A stretch of 64,000 nucleotides of DNA. It comes from Amaranthus tricolor. Lineage: Eukaryota > Streptophyta > Magnoliopsida > Caryophyllales > Amaranthaceae. Location: the NCBI RefSeq assembly GCF_026212465.1, contig NC_080058.1, forward strand, positions 1,887,501-1,951,500, given 5' to 3'. Below the pieces are notes generated by a model. That model was given only the letters and a program-made list of their open reading frames with translations, did not search any database and was not told the origin of the DNA. The position numbers were made by a program, and so were the translations under genes. Below are positions 10,501-23,358 of this stretch, piece after piece (positions within the stretch are counted from its first letter, which is position 1; the number at the start of each line of letters is the position of its first letter).

Positions 10501-13500
10501 CAAAGGAAGTGGAGAACAGAATCAAGGAGCGACAGCATTCCATCTGAAGCAAATAGTCCTAGGACCTATACACGAAGGAGCTCTCCTTTACACTCTCCCT
10601 TTGCTACCGGAGATAGCTTGCAGAAGGTAGAGTGAATTAAAAAAGAAAACAACGTAAAAAAGTAATTTTTCATTGCTTTCATTTTGTTGTTCCGTGCCTG
10701 ATCAAATCTTGTTTTAATGGACTCAGGATAGCAGTGATCACCTGCGCCTTCATAGCCCGTATGACAGCCCGCCTAAAAATGCTATGGACAAGGCGTTTTC
10801 AGATGTGATGCTCCCTGTTCCTTCAAAGGCCTTTTTCCCTTCAGATTCTGCTACTATATCTGTACATTCCATGTCATCAGGCTCAGATAGTGTATATAGT
10901 CACATGAAAGGAATGTCTACAGATACCTTTAGAGTCAGTATGTCAAGTGCTGTTAGCTCATCAAGTCAAGGTTCTGGTCTTGATGATGGGGATGCTTTGG
11001 GTGATGTATTCATCTGGGGAGAAGGCACGGGAGATGGTGTGCTTGGTGGTGGAGTGCGTAGAGTAGGTAGTTGTTTTGGTGCCAAGATGGATTCATTGTT
11101 GCCTAAGGCATTAGAGTCTGCTGTAGTTCTTGATGTCCAGAATATAGCTTGTGGTGGACGGCATGCTGCTTTAGTTACCAAGCAAGGGGAAATTTTTTCA
11201 TGGGGCGAGGAATCTGGGGGTAGACTGGGGCATGGGGTGGATGCTGATGTTTCCCATCCAAAGCTCATAGATGCCCTTAGCACTACCAACATTGAGCTTG
11301 TAGCATGCGGGGAGCATCATACTTGTGCTGTGACCCTTTCTGGTGAATTGTACACATGGGGTGATGGTGCTTTCAATTTCGGCCTTCTTGGCCATGGGAA
11401 TGATGTTAGTCACTGGGTCCCAAAGAGAGTGAATGGTCCATTGGAGGGCATACACGTCTCATCCATTTCTTGTGGCCCGTGGCATACAGCCGTTGTGACC
11501 TCTGCTGGGCAGTTATTTACTTTTGGAGATGGCACATTTGGCGTATTGGGCCACGGAGACCGTAAAAGTGTTTCCATACCCAGAGAAGTGGAGTCATTAA
11601 AGGGTCTTCGCACTGTACGAGCTGCTTGTGGTGTCTGGCATACTGCTGCTGTCGTGGAAGTTATGGTTGGGAACTCAGGTTCTAGCAACATCTCTTCAGG
11701 TAAACTATTCACCTGGGGTGATGGAGATAAAGGTCGACTTGGACATGGTGACAAGGAGGCAAAACTCGTACCCACCTGTGTTGCTCTCATTGATCCTAAC
11801 TTTTGTCAAGTTGCCTGTGGCCATAGCATAACAGTTGCACTTTCAACTTCTGGTCATGTTTATACAATGGGAAGCCCTGTTTATGGACAGTTAGGTAATC
11901 CTCAAAGTGATGGGAAACTTCCAATGCGCTTGGAAGGAAAGCTCTCAAAGTCTTTTGTAGAGGAGATAGCTTGTGGTGCTTATCATATTGCTGTTTTGAC
12001 CTCTAGGACAGAAGTTTACACTTGGGGGAAGGGTGCCAATGGACGGCTAGGTCATGGGGATACAGAAGATCGAAATATCCCAACATTGGTTGAAGCTTTG
12101 AAGGACAAACAAGTGAGAAGTATTGCTTGTGGTACAAACTTCACTGCTGTTATCTGCCTGCATAAGTGGGTCTCTGGTGTCGATCAGTCAATGTGCTCTG
12201 GCTGTCGCCTGCCATTTAACTTCAAAAGAAAACGCCATAACTGTTATAATTGTGGGCTTGTATTTTGTCATTCATGCAGTAGTAAGAAGTCTCTTAAGGC
12301 TTCTATGGCCCCCAATCCGAACAAACCTTATCGTGTTTGTGATAATTGCCTTGTTAAACTTAGGAAAGCAATTGAGATTGATGCTTCAAGCCACTCCTCT
12401 GTCAGTAGAAGAGGACTTGTAAACCAGGGGATTGAGCTGAGTGAGAGAGAAGAAAAGCTCGATGCAGGTTCTCGTCAACTTGCAAGATACTCTTCGATGG
12501 ACTCCTTTGAAGGTCGATCTAGGAAAAATAAGAAATATGAATATGATAATAGTCGTGTATCTCCTATACCCAATGGGGGTGGTTCGCAATGGGGAGCTAA
12601 TATATCAAGATCATTTAATCCAATGTTTGGGTCATCAAAGAAATATTTCTCTGCTTCAGTTCCAGGATCCAGAATAGTTTCTCGAGCAACTTCACCTATT
12701 TCTAGACGACCAAGTCCACCTCGTTCAACAACACCTACCCCAACCCTCTCAGGACTTATGTCTCCAAAATTGACAGTTGATGATGCCAAGAAGACTAATT
12801 ATAGCCTTAGCCAAGACGTTATGAGATTAAGAGCACAGGTATGGAGTATGGTTCTTTCCTGCTTGTACTTCTGATTCTTATGCAACGATTGATTTATCCC
12901 TTTACATTAAACATTTTTTTATTCGAAACTGCCATTAGTGACTTCTTCTAGGAAGTTGGTTGTCATGCCAGGCTGCTAGTTAGCCCAAGATGCTGGACTG
13001 GTCCCTTTGCTTTTCCTAAGAAAGTTGATGCTGGGCTAAAATAAATTTTTTGATGTTCATTATTCTCTGGACCTAATCGATCCTATCTCTTGGAATGAAG
13101 GGTTTAAGAGTTCTAAATTCTAAGGACCATCCATTCCTATTATTTGAAAGAAGTGTCAAAGTTGTCTTTTTTATTCTGTCTGTAAGAGGTGGCTCCCATA
13201 AAACACCCCTCTTGGAACTTTCCCCTTTTACTGTTCAGGGGACAATACATTTGTTTTCGTGCAATGTGCCAAAATCGACAGTGATAGCTTCTCTCACAAA
13301 CCCTTTGTATTTTCAAAAAGTTACAGTTTTGTTAATAACTGAACGATGTGAAAATTGGGACGTTTTGCAAGTTGTTGTTAAGGCTCCAACATTGTTGTTG
13401 GGCAAGTTGATCAACATAAAGGCTCTTGTAGTAAAGAAGAGTTGTGAATTGTATTTACTGTGGTCACTTTACATCGTCATTGTGGGAAGTATTTTTTATT

Positions 13501-14771
13501 TATCCTATTCTTTCCCTATAGGTGGAAAGTCTCACTCGTAAAGCTCAAATTCAAGAAGTCGAATTGGAAAGAACAAATAAACAACTAAAGGAGGCAATAG
13601 CAATAGCAGCTGAAGAGACTGCAAAATGCAAAGCAGCCAAGGAAGTGATCAAGTCACTAACTGCCCAGGTATTCTTTAGATTTCTTCATCCTCTTCCAAC
13701 ACCAGTGTCACATGATTTGCTAATCTCCTCGCAAACCGGGAAAAGCAGATTATGGTCGGTTTTGAACTATTGTTAGGCCATTTTATGTGAACCGTGAATT
13801 AAAAAGGCAAATTAGCACAATACTTATGTTACACTGTCTAGTACTCAAGACAAAATAGCATAAATATTCTCCTTATAGATTTAGTAGTCTTTATCATAGT
13901 GTGGTCAGTGCCAGTGGTGCACAAATTTATTGAGATTGATCTTTTATTACCGGATTGATCTTTTATTACCGGTATCTTGATGAGTAAAGTTGCTACTCTA
14001 CCGATTTTATACTCCTATTTGATCTTTTTACTGATGATTTATCGTGCATCTTTCTTTTTCTCAAAACAGCTAAAAGAGATGGCGGAAAGGTTGCCTGTTG
14101 GAGCTACACGAAACAGCAAGTCTCCTTCATTTCCATCTTTGTCCTCCACTCCTACTTCTGCTGACATCTCAAACTCCTCAATTGTTCATTGTATTGATCA
14201 AAAACCTAGCCTTCTGGCGGACATAAATGGTGGCTTAAATGGTCTAGTGCTTTCAAATGGTTCAGCAACTCCTAGTAGCCGTAGTTCTGTTCAGAGTAGA
14301 GTAGTTAGCTCAGAGGCAACAAGAAACGGGAATAGAAATCGAGAAGGTGAACCACGACCAGAGAATGAATGGGTTGAGCAGGACGAGCCTGGTGTATATA
14401 TTACATTCGTCTCTTTACCAGGAGGTATCAAGGATTTAAAGCGAGTTCGTTTTAGGTGAGTGTTTATCTTTTCTACTCTGGTAGTCTCAATTACACTCCA
14501 AAACGAGATCATTTTCTTTCAGCGAACTCTCTCTTTCCAAACTAGTTTATTATAATTCCATATTTGCATGCTTATGTTATTACTAATCTGTAGCCAAACA
14601 TTTAATGTTTTCCCTGTTTACTGCAGCCGGAAAAGGTTTAGTGAAAAGCAAGCAGAACAATGGTGGTCAGAAAACCGAGCAAGAGTATACGAGCACTACA
14701 ATGTCCGTTCAACTGATAAGTCGAGCGTTGGTGTCGATAGTGAGCTTGGCTCAATGATTACGGATAAATGA
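7511..14771 (+). CDS. PH, RCC1, FYVE and BRX domain protein (PRAF type)
   Basis: Coding exons: 7511-7570, 8836-8922, 9022-9111, 10269-10349, 10432-10626, 10727-12838, 13522-13668, 14070-14455, 14627-14771. All introns are GT-AG and the frame closes to 1,100 residues, the usual size of this plant family. Domains in order: PH (about 20-130), a seven-bladed RCC1 propeller (about 260-645) with repeated GxxHT and WGxGxxGxLGHG motifs, a FYVE zinc finger (about 650-713) with WVSGVDQ and [10 protein letters not shown], a coiled coil (exon 7), and a C-terminal BRX domain (about 1028-1082) with [16 protein letters not shown]. By family knowledge these proteins bind phosphoinositides on membranes and can act as guanine-exchange factors for small Rab-type GTPases. 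Lysine replaces a core FYVE arginine (RKRHNC rather than RRHHCR), which is normal for the plant group. Start chosen because exon 1 leads in frame into the PH domain and no upstream exon is needed. Confidence 0.94.
9809..9977 (-). repeat. GCGAA-family dispersed repeat, copy A
   Basis: Lies in intron 3 of the PRAF-type gene. Its reverse complement contains gcgaattatggttggtttta followed by ggctattttt, matching copies at 13741, 39171 and 39872. It ends next to a gtcacgtgac palindrome that is also present beside the 39.9-kb copy. Confidence 0.6.
13741..13820 (+). repeat. GCGAA-family dispersed repeat, copy B
   Basis: Lies in intron 7 of the PRAF-type gene, just after exon 7. attatggtcggttttgaact, ccattttatgtgaaccgtg and aaaaggcaaattagc align with the 39.2-kb copy. 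Fragmentary and diverged. Confidence 0.5.
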
Positions 14772-16230
14772 AAATAATGCGCCTGGAGATTTAGTCCCTC
14801 AGTTTTTCTCCTACAGCTATGCATTCTGCTATTCCACGCGGCACGCGGTAATGTACTGATCTATGAAGCTATGAATCTTGGACTAATATTAAAGGTCCAG
14901 ATGCAGAGGTTTAATTGTTTTCTTCTATTCATTTTCGAGTCCCCCCCCCCATCTCTCATATCCCCCGATTCATGTAAGTCGTTTGTAGCTTTTTTTTTTT
15001 CTCCTTTTCTAATTGTAATGTGTGAGGATTGAGAGTGAAAAAAATGTATATTCATTATAGGTTGCTGTCAATTGTTGTAAAGCAGCTGCCTTGTAAATTC
15101 TGATTAATGAAAGTAATTTTCAGGTTTTTACCTTCTCTGAACATTGCTTCTAAACAATTGGTGAAAATGTTTGTTGTTAGTTACTCTAAATTTTCATATA
15201 AGAACTTGGAAAATTTTGATCAGTTAAGTTTAACTAACAATCAAGATAACTTAATTATTTTGTGAATATAAATAATGATACTTTCTTATAAGTATTTATA
15301 GAAGAAATCACTTATAATCGTTATTATACTATTAGTATCTCTTTTAATCTAATTTAATTTTCTCTATGTATAAAATGAGCTCCATAGTTCCTATGTAAAG
15401 GCCTTCTACCCTCCCTCTATCTCTATCAAGTTTATGTATAATGTCATCTAAACTACTTATCTCCGTTCCATTATATTTACTACTGATAATAATATTTTTT
15501 CACATAATATGTCACAATTAGATGCAAGTATTTCAAACGGAGGAAGTATCAAATTAACAAGAAACATATGCTAGAAAACACCTAGGAAAAATCCGTAGTC
15601 CCTCCAAGTAAGTCTACTCTTCGGAACAAGGAATTTTTCTGATCTGATTTCTATCTTTTTAAGTTTGCTTTATATGTTTAAAATATGTAAAAGCCCCCAA
15701 AATTTTAACTCTCAATTCTAGCATGAGTAGATGGGAAGTTGATCTTTTGGGCGCTTTCAAATATTTGAGCTGTGAGCATATAATGCAAACTTAAAGAGAT
15801 AGAGCGCACTAAAAAAAATACAGTATAAATATTTTTAATTTGTTTGAGGAAAATAAAAATTAAAGTAGGATGTTGAATGTCTAAATGAGACTTGAAAGTC
15901 GCAAAAAATATATTATGGAAGATCATAATCAAAGGTGGAATTTTCAACATATATATACTTTCATTGTTTTATTATAACGATAGTGAAATTTATTTATAAA
16001 ATATATCACATTTAGTTGCAAATATTTTAGAATATATATAGTATTGTTATTTGAGAAAAATTAACTTTTTTAGAAAAAATTAAAATGAACAAGAACGAAG
16101 AGGTGAAGGATAAGTTTCACAAGTTTGTTTTCCTTAAAAAAAAGTTTCACAAGTTCATGAACAAAAAATAAAAATAAAAATAAAAAATGAACTAAAACAA
16201 ACATGTCCACTGGAGGGCATACATCATACA
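14772..16230. other. 3' flank and intergenic sequence
   Basis: The first few hundred bases are likely 3' untranslated sequence of the PRAF-type gene (a C10 run at 14941 and a T-rich tract near 14990). About 15459-15549 is a short Stowaway-like hairpin (tatctccgttcc paired with aacggaggaagta). The rest is AT-rich with no gene seen. Confidence 0.4.
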
Positions 16231-16236
16231 TGTCTG

Positions 16237-16264
16237 CAGTCTACAGTCTACAGTCTACAGTCTA
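16237..16264. repeat. Short tandem repeat (cagtcta)4
   Basis: Four perfect 7-bp copies immediately upstream of the gene-like leader near 16.3 kb. Confidence 0.9.
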
Positions 16265-16392
16265 CATAAGTTTCATTGGCCATGCCCATGCCCATGCCAA
16301 ACGACCCCCTCTTCTCTATTCATTTCATTGTTCTTCCCAAATTTCTAGGGTTTTCCCCTAATTATACTCTGCAGAATCCAATGTACTTCCTC

Positions 16393-16470
16393 AGATGATG
16401 CGAACGATTTTATCTGCAGCAAGATGGAGATGTAGCCGAGCAATGCAGTACAACACTCAATTCTTGACCT
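16393..16470 (+). other. Possible gene leader or remnant with a short ORF
   Basis: ATGATGCGAACG opens a 25-codon frame with an arginine- and serine-rich, acid-free start (MMRTILSAARWRCSRAMQ) and a stop at 16468-16470, resembling a mitochondrial presequence. The preceding 80 bp look like a plant housekeeping leader: pyrimidine-rich, with ctagggtttt (a telo-box-like motif). No convincing downstream exons were found between 16.5 and 18 kb. It could be the first exon of an unrecognised gene, a duplicated 5' end, or chance. Confidence 0.25.
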
Positions 16471-19400
16471 AAGTTTTTCAACAGATATAAGCTACTTTGA
16501 ATTTGAAATCACTTTACAATAATTTGAGATGAATAGTTCTCATTTGACATGTATTAATGAATTGGTTCTCTTTTTTTTGGTTTCGATTAACAATGTATTA
16601 ATAAACAGCCGAGGATGTTAGTCGCTTTAACATTATTTTTGTAAATGCATAACCACTAATACTGTCAGCAGATAACTAAAGAAAATCATTAGAAGTGTTA
16701 GGCTAAACTATACTGATTTGGAATTTCTCTCCCTCCCCTGAAGCTTCGTAGTAGAATTATCTGAAGTATAGAAACATGGATTATGTTTGGTTATTATATG
16801 GACATTTTTTGGTTGATATATGCACTAATATGTTGAGGATATGTGTGTTAGAGAAGGTAATATATAGTTTGACTAAAGTTATTAATATTGCTTATATTAA
16901 TTTGTTATGGAGGGTATTATGGTGGTGAATATATTTGTAATGTTGTTTGTTAAATTTTTATATTGTTTTAGTTAGGAAATGAAAGACTCCGACTATCCTT
17001 TTCTGTGTTATTAGGCTGGTGAATTAGTGGGAGGAGGAGGTGATGTTTCATATAGAGAAGGTGTGCAGAAATATGTCCTTGTTAATTCTAAATTTCTAGT
17101 ATGGAATTGGAAGTATATTGAGAATTGAGATTATAAAATAAGATACAGGAGGACGAGTTTACAGGTTTCAGGGATTATATATGGCTATTCCACTTGATGA
17201 TGTAAATTCTCCAAAAGCTTAGTGGCTTGCTGTGAGTTCAAAATCGTCTATTACAATGCAGTTGTTCATTGCACAAATATCTAAACAATCATTTGTTCAA
17301 GCTTCTTTTCCTTCCTCAATAGTTGAGCATTGATGTGTACTGTAGATATTGCTCAGACTAATTGCACCGCAGAAATTATTGTTGATGTAATGTGTTAATG
17401 CCAAATAAAGTTGCTGGTTTTGCTGCTGCCATTCTTTCTCATTGGATTTGGACGAAAACTTTAACTAATGCGTCTCTGTTTTCCACTAGTGTAGATAGGA
17501 GTCTATACGGCATGAGTTAAGTGAGCTGTCGTTTAGGGTCTACAATTTTATGAGGTCTCAACTCTCGGCTATATATATTTTTATATATTTCTATATTAAT
17601 GGTGTCTTTTGTTTGAAGCTCTTTTTAAGACTTCACAAATGTTAAGATGACTCTGCTAGTGTATAAACATTTTTAAAATAAACTTAAGATTAGGTATTAG
17701 ATTGCTCCTTTTGGCTGGGACAGAGCATTTTAATCAACTCTTCTCTTCTGTTTTTGTTAGAGTATTTTGAAGCACAAGATGTGGAAGGTGTTAATATGTT
17801 AAGAGGAACTGGCGTTAATTTTATCAGAAGTAGAAACAGGACTGAGGAACCATACATTTCCAATGGATAGGATAAGTCTATCTTGTGGCATGGTGAGTTA
17901 CTTCTAGAGAAAGAGAATTCATGAGGATGACCATTAGAGTTAATCTTTTGTTCAATGTAGCTGTCTTAAATTTTGAGATTAAGGTTTTGACTTGTGTTGT
18001 TGGTTGCTTGTACATTGTAATGAAATTTTACAAGTAGCGGACGGTAAGGAGCAAGACCCAAAATCATGTTGAAATTGTAGTGTGAAGATTTTATCAATGA
18101 ACTAGACAATTAGCTTGTGATAAGATGAAATATGCAAGAAACTTAACAAACAAGAACACCAAAATTTGATGAGGTTTGCCAATGTGGCTACATGCTTTTC
18201 CTAGTCTATTGTTTTAATATGTGTTCAAAGGATAGTGGAGCTACTAATCCAATCTCAATACATGAAGAAATTACAAAGGGATATAATAATATGTGAGGAA
18301 GGAAGTCTCAACACATGAAGGGATTACAGCTAGGGAGATAATAATGTGTGAGGAAAAGTAGAAGGAGAGAGATATACATAATGAGCATGGAGACAGGAGA
18401 CTACTTAGAGAGATAGTAGTGAAACTCAAGCTTGAACTTGACTCAAAGAGAGTTTTGTATTCATAAGCAAATGAAGTTGGGTTAGTAAGTGATCACATGG
18501 AAGAAGCACAAGGAAATCAACAGGTGGGGTTGCTCAAATGAGCAGCTTGGTGAAATTTTTGTCTTTTGTCATGCCAGCTGCTTGTTCAGCTCTTTCATGC
18601 CTCATTCGAGCACTTTAAAAGGAACAACTTCACATGAATGCTACGCACTTCAATCCTCAATGCTCCAATTCATCCATAATACTCCCAAGACAAAGCCAAA
18701 GCATTTTTTTCTTCATCCCAAAGTTTTGACAACAACTCTTCAAATAAGTCTTGGGTGCTCTTCTCAAGTTTGGTGAAACTCCATGTATCAATACATCAAA
18801 TAAACCATGAACATATCTCTTCTCTTTTCTTCATACAAAGCATGGGATTCTCCTAATTATTCAATCTTTCAAAATAAATGAGTCAAATTTCGATTCAAGT
18901 CACATTTGCAACACATTGTTTATGACTTATGAGGCATATTTATCTTAATTGATATTTCTCTAGAGAAGGTGATTTGCAATATGTATTGTGAAAACTTGAA
19001 ATAGTGTTTAAGATTTTACAAATAATATTTTAATTTTGAATTATAATGTATCATAGTAAGATACTTATTAATCTATGAGTACTTTCTATGATAGGATAAT
19101 TTAAAGCGATCTCTTGCATTTTTACAAAGGTTAAGATCACGTAAATTCGACCTCCTTATGGACCACTTGAACAACATTTTTTATTAAATTCGATTTGTCC
19201 AATGTCAAGACGATATTAAGAGATACAAGTTTACAATAAATTAATACTATAAATTATGAAAAGTTACCTGTATTTCACATGCCAGCAATAAATTGTAAAT
19301 AAAAGTGCACCTCAAATAGGTTAATAAGGTTTGCATATCACATTAATTTATATAATAACTGAACAAGGTAATAAATAATGCTATGTTTTTGGCTAAATAA

Positions 19401-19562
19401 AGGTAATAAATATTTGCATTAAATGTCCAAAAATAGTTATATACAAAACGTTTTATGTAGTAATGGACATTTAAACAAACTATATAATAAACAAGAGTTT
19501 TTGGGGATTTTTATTCAAAATTTATTTATTAAAAGCATTTTCAGAAAACAAAGAATACAATA
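16471..19562. other. Unassigned stretch before the annexin gene
   Basis: No gene could be supported. An imperfect tandem duplication of about 55 bp lies at about 18254-18360 (ctcaatacatgaagaaatta against ctcaacacatgaagggatta). The 95-codon open frame at 18489-18776 has no domain or conserved pattern and lies in sequence that resembles retrotransposon or degenerate transcript debris. Confidence 0.4.
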
Positions 19563-21788
19563 ATGGCTACCCTTGTTGCTCCTGAGAGGCCCTCTCCAAT
19601 TGATGATGCTCATGTTATCAAAAAGGCTTGCAAAGGTTATTTTCTTCTTTTCTCAATTGTTTTAATTTTATAATTTATTTCTCAATTTTCTAATAGCCAA
19701 TAAATAGAGGTATTTTTTGTATATATATCCATCCATGAACAAGAAGGGGCAAAATATTCAAGAGTTTTACAAATTTGTTACATTTACTTACATTTTTATT
19801 AGTTTTTTTGGGATTAAGGCGTTGGATATAACAATTTTTATCATTGCAATTGTAAATGTAATTTGCATATGATAATTTTCATACAAAATTTGATTTGGAC
19901 AAAATCTTTCATTCGAGTATAAATATTCCTATGAATTATGATTGAATTAAAATGTTTAAATGACGGACTTTATATTAGGTTGTGTATCATATAGCCGACT
20001 TTAATCTTTTGGGATTAATATTGTTTTTCTAATCAAAATTATTGATTAAGTTACATTTTTTATTGTTAATTTTTGTTTAGGCTTGGGAACCGATGAGAAA
20101 GCTATAATTTCATTATTGGGTCACCGAAATGCATGTCAAATTAAGCTAATTAAACTAGCTTACCAAGAAGTGTATCAACAGGATCTAATTGAGCAGCTTA
20201 AGTGTGAGATTTCAGGAGATTTTGAGGTTTGGCTTTGAAGAATATATTTAGTTATAATTATATTTGTAAACCCTTATATTATTACTTGATCATTAATCTA
20301 AATACTTACGTGTTTTTTTAAAAAAAAACTAATTACAGAAAGCAATATGTCAATGGGTTTTGGATCCTATTGAACGCGATGCAATCCTAATTCACGAGGC
20401 CTTGGATAAAGGAAAACCTAATTATAGTTTAGTGGTGGAGATTGTAAGTACTAAATTACCTGAAGAACTCCTCTCAGTTAAGCGTGCTTATCATAAGGTG
20501 TACAAACGTGCCTTGGAAGAAGATGTTGCATCTCACACCAATGGAAAAATACGAAAGGTAGAATAATACGTCGTATTAGAGTTTGCCTATGTACTAGGCC
20601 TTATATTAGAGATTTTTATCTAAAAATAGCAAACTCAAAGGAACAGAAGAAATAGGTAATACTGAGAGATATTCAATTCCCTATATTGACATCTTTCTTG
20701 CAGTTTTTGGTGGGTATTGTAAGCACATACAAGTACCATGGTGATGAAATTGATGAGATAATTGCACACTCAGATGCAAACATTCTTCATGATGAAATAC
20801 AAGATAAAGACTCCATTCATGATGAGATAATCAGAATTATTAGCACAAGGAGCAAGCAACAACTCTTGGATACTTTCAATCATTTCAATGACATTCATGG
20901 GACCTCCATTTCAAGGGTATGTACACATAATAATCTTCCACATAAATTACGTTCATCTCGAAATTTAGAAAGCCTTGTGAAAAGTTAGAAAACGAAAAGT
21001 TAAGGGTTGGAAAAATATAAAGCAATTTTAGTAATATATAACTGAAAATATGCAAGGGCCAAATTCAAAAGAAAGGATGCGAAATAAGGCTTAGAAAGTA
21101 GGTCGTGGGGCCCTGTCGGGCCCTCCATATGGCTTTGCCACTGTATGTAATCGAGGTCTCATTATGCACATGCCTTTGAAACCCCTATGATCTTCGCTAA
21201 ATATATTAATTTTGTATTTTCATGCTAATTAGTACCTTAATTTTGTTATGTTAGGCTCTAAGAAACTCCACAAACTCCCAAGAACATGATTTCTTTCAAA
21301 CACTAAGAGTGGCCATCAAATGTATTATGAACCCTCCAAAGTACTTTGCTAAGGTATGACTTCAAGATACTATTATTAGTTTATGTTACTCAGATTTGTG
21401 AACTCAAAAGTTGTTCAAATGAAAGCAAGTCTTGAGAATCCAACAAGGGTTCTTGAGATAAATTGAAGAGTCCGAGCAACATAATTAATCATAATATCTT
21501 GTTAACTAGTCTGCTAACTTGAGTTAACGTTTCTCCTTTTGAAAGATCTTGCGCAATGCAATTGTTGGACTCGGAACAGATGAAGATGTTGTTACTCGTG
21601 TGATCATTACTCGAGCTGAAATCGATTTGAAAGAGATAAAGGAATTATACTTGCAGAGGAACAATAAATCCCTTGATCAAGCTATTGCTGAAGATACTTC
21701 TGGGGATTATAGAACATTTCTTCTAACTTTGTTAGGAAGTGAAGGGTTTGGAGTTACTAGATCAGTTGGTAACATTCCTTTGTTATAA
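19563..21788 (+). CDS. Annexin (annexin D8/RJ4-like)
   Basis: Exons: 19563-19635, 20081-20226, 20339-20557, 20704-20916, 21255-21353, 21546-21788. All introns are GT-AG and the frame closes to 330 residues, slightly longer than the usual 310-320. Four annexin repeats are recognisable. Repeat 1 has [17 protein letters not shown], repeat 2 has [10 protein letters not shown], repeat 3 ends in [12 protein letters not shown], and repeat 4 has [20 protein letters not shown] and [13 protein letters not shown]. Annexins bind anionic phospholipids in a calcium-dependent way at the plasma membrane and endomembranes. The GxGTD calcium-binding loop is seen only in repeats 1 and 4, the normal plant pattern. 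Repeat order and the MAT start resemble Arabidopsis annexin D8; the orthologue assignment is from memory and not certain. Confidence 0.95.
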
Positions 21789-23358
21789 GAAAAATTAGTC
21801 TTTTTGCTTGCAATAAATTGAATATTATATTTAGTTGTAGATTCTTCTTTAGGTAGTTCCTCATCTATTTTATTTAGTTTTTCATGCATTAAATTAAATT
21901 ACATATTGGGGGATCATAAAAAAAAATTAGTTTGTCTGTTTTTACTTTGTACTATCTCTATTTTGCAATCAACAAAAAGGATAAATTACCTGTTGGTACT
22001 ATCTCTTGTTGATCAATGGGCAAAATAGTGAAATACTAACCAACTTAATTGTTAATTTATGATTATATGAATTTAAATGCTACTCTTTTTGCAATAACAA
22101 AAGAATTTTTAATTTATTCTTTTGTTTTATATATGTTACACATTTTGTGACATAATGGGATTTTTAATCAAAATGGTCTGTTTGTGACCTGGGCAAGTCT
22201 AAACCTAGATGCACCCTTGTTGACTTGTTAAGGGAGGCAAATGATCCCTTTTTAAAAATAAGTTCCATGAACCAAATTATAGTATAGACTTTTTATTTAC
22301 TTTTCGTTTGTTTTTCATTTAACATTATTTTTTATTTTAGATTGTGCTTTTTTATTTCGGACAATTTTTTTTAGACAATAATTCATTACCTTTTTATTTT
22401 CATCCATACATTCTAACTCTCTTACGCGATAATGAATCTATCTTTATTGCCAAAATTATTTACATTTTCATTAATCAACACTAGCCTTTTCATTGGTATC
22501 ATAGAAGAACAGAGAGTATATAAAATTGCAATAATATTTACTACTTCATCTTTTCCAAAATACTTACACTAATTGGTTTTTCACATAGTTTAATACACAA
22601 ATTTAATCCATAATATTACTAATTATGAATTATAAAAATTTTTAAAAACTTGATAATAATTTTTACATTGAGACGAATCAAATAAAATCTCACTTAATTA
22701 TATTTTAACTAATAGATAATTACAAATTAAGGGTGATAAATCAATATATCTTGTAATGTAAAAAGTATAATAACTTTTTTTATGCGGTGACCTCTAAAAT
22801 ATTTTCTCCGTTCTGAAATACTCGCTACATTTCGATTATGTGCACTATTCATCGTTCAAGCTTATTTTATATATTGCGATTAATGTGTAAGTAAAAATAT
22901 AGTCAGGTGGGATCTTTTTTGAATCGTCTAATCACATACTTTCATAATATTAACTTTTTATAATTTTTTAATTTATATAATTTAACATATAAATAAATAA
23001 AATAACGTATTAAAACGCTTAAAAAATGAGGGGGGAAGTATACTGTTGAAACTTGGGATGCCATGAAAACATGACCCTAGAAAATGTCCAACGGTTCAAA
23101 ACGGCATAAAAACAGTAAAACTAAAATAATCATCCCAAATTTACTACAACAAAATATTCCAAATCTACAATCAACTATGATCCAAAAAAACAAAATACTC
23201 TATTACTAAAAAAAAAAATTATAAACCTACTGCTCTAGAAAATAAAATTAATTATACTATAATAAAAATTTCAAAATAAAATAATTTACAAAAAACATAT
23301 CCTAAAAATACCATGTGGCAGATACTCACCATAGACTCAATCTCGACCGTTGATCTCA
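21789..23358. other. Intergenic between convergent genes
   Basis: Contains 3' flanks of the annexin and of the minus-strand gene. A Stowaway-like element occupies about 22798-23042 (tttctccgttctgaaatact at one end, gggggaagta at the other). No gene seen. Confidence 0.4.

Noticed and set aside
10966..12789. Several open frames overlapping the large PRAF exon on both strands
   Set aside because: Out-of-frame shadows of a long, well-conserved coding exon; none has a domain of its own.
13095..13541. 148-codon open frame in PRAF intron 6
   Set aside because: It lies between a good donor and acceptor, breaks the conserved coiled-coil junction, and shows no similarity to any family.
18489..18776. 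95-codon open frame before the annexin gene
   Set aside because: No conserved pattern, no splice partners, and surrounding sequence is degenerate and repetitive.
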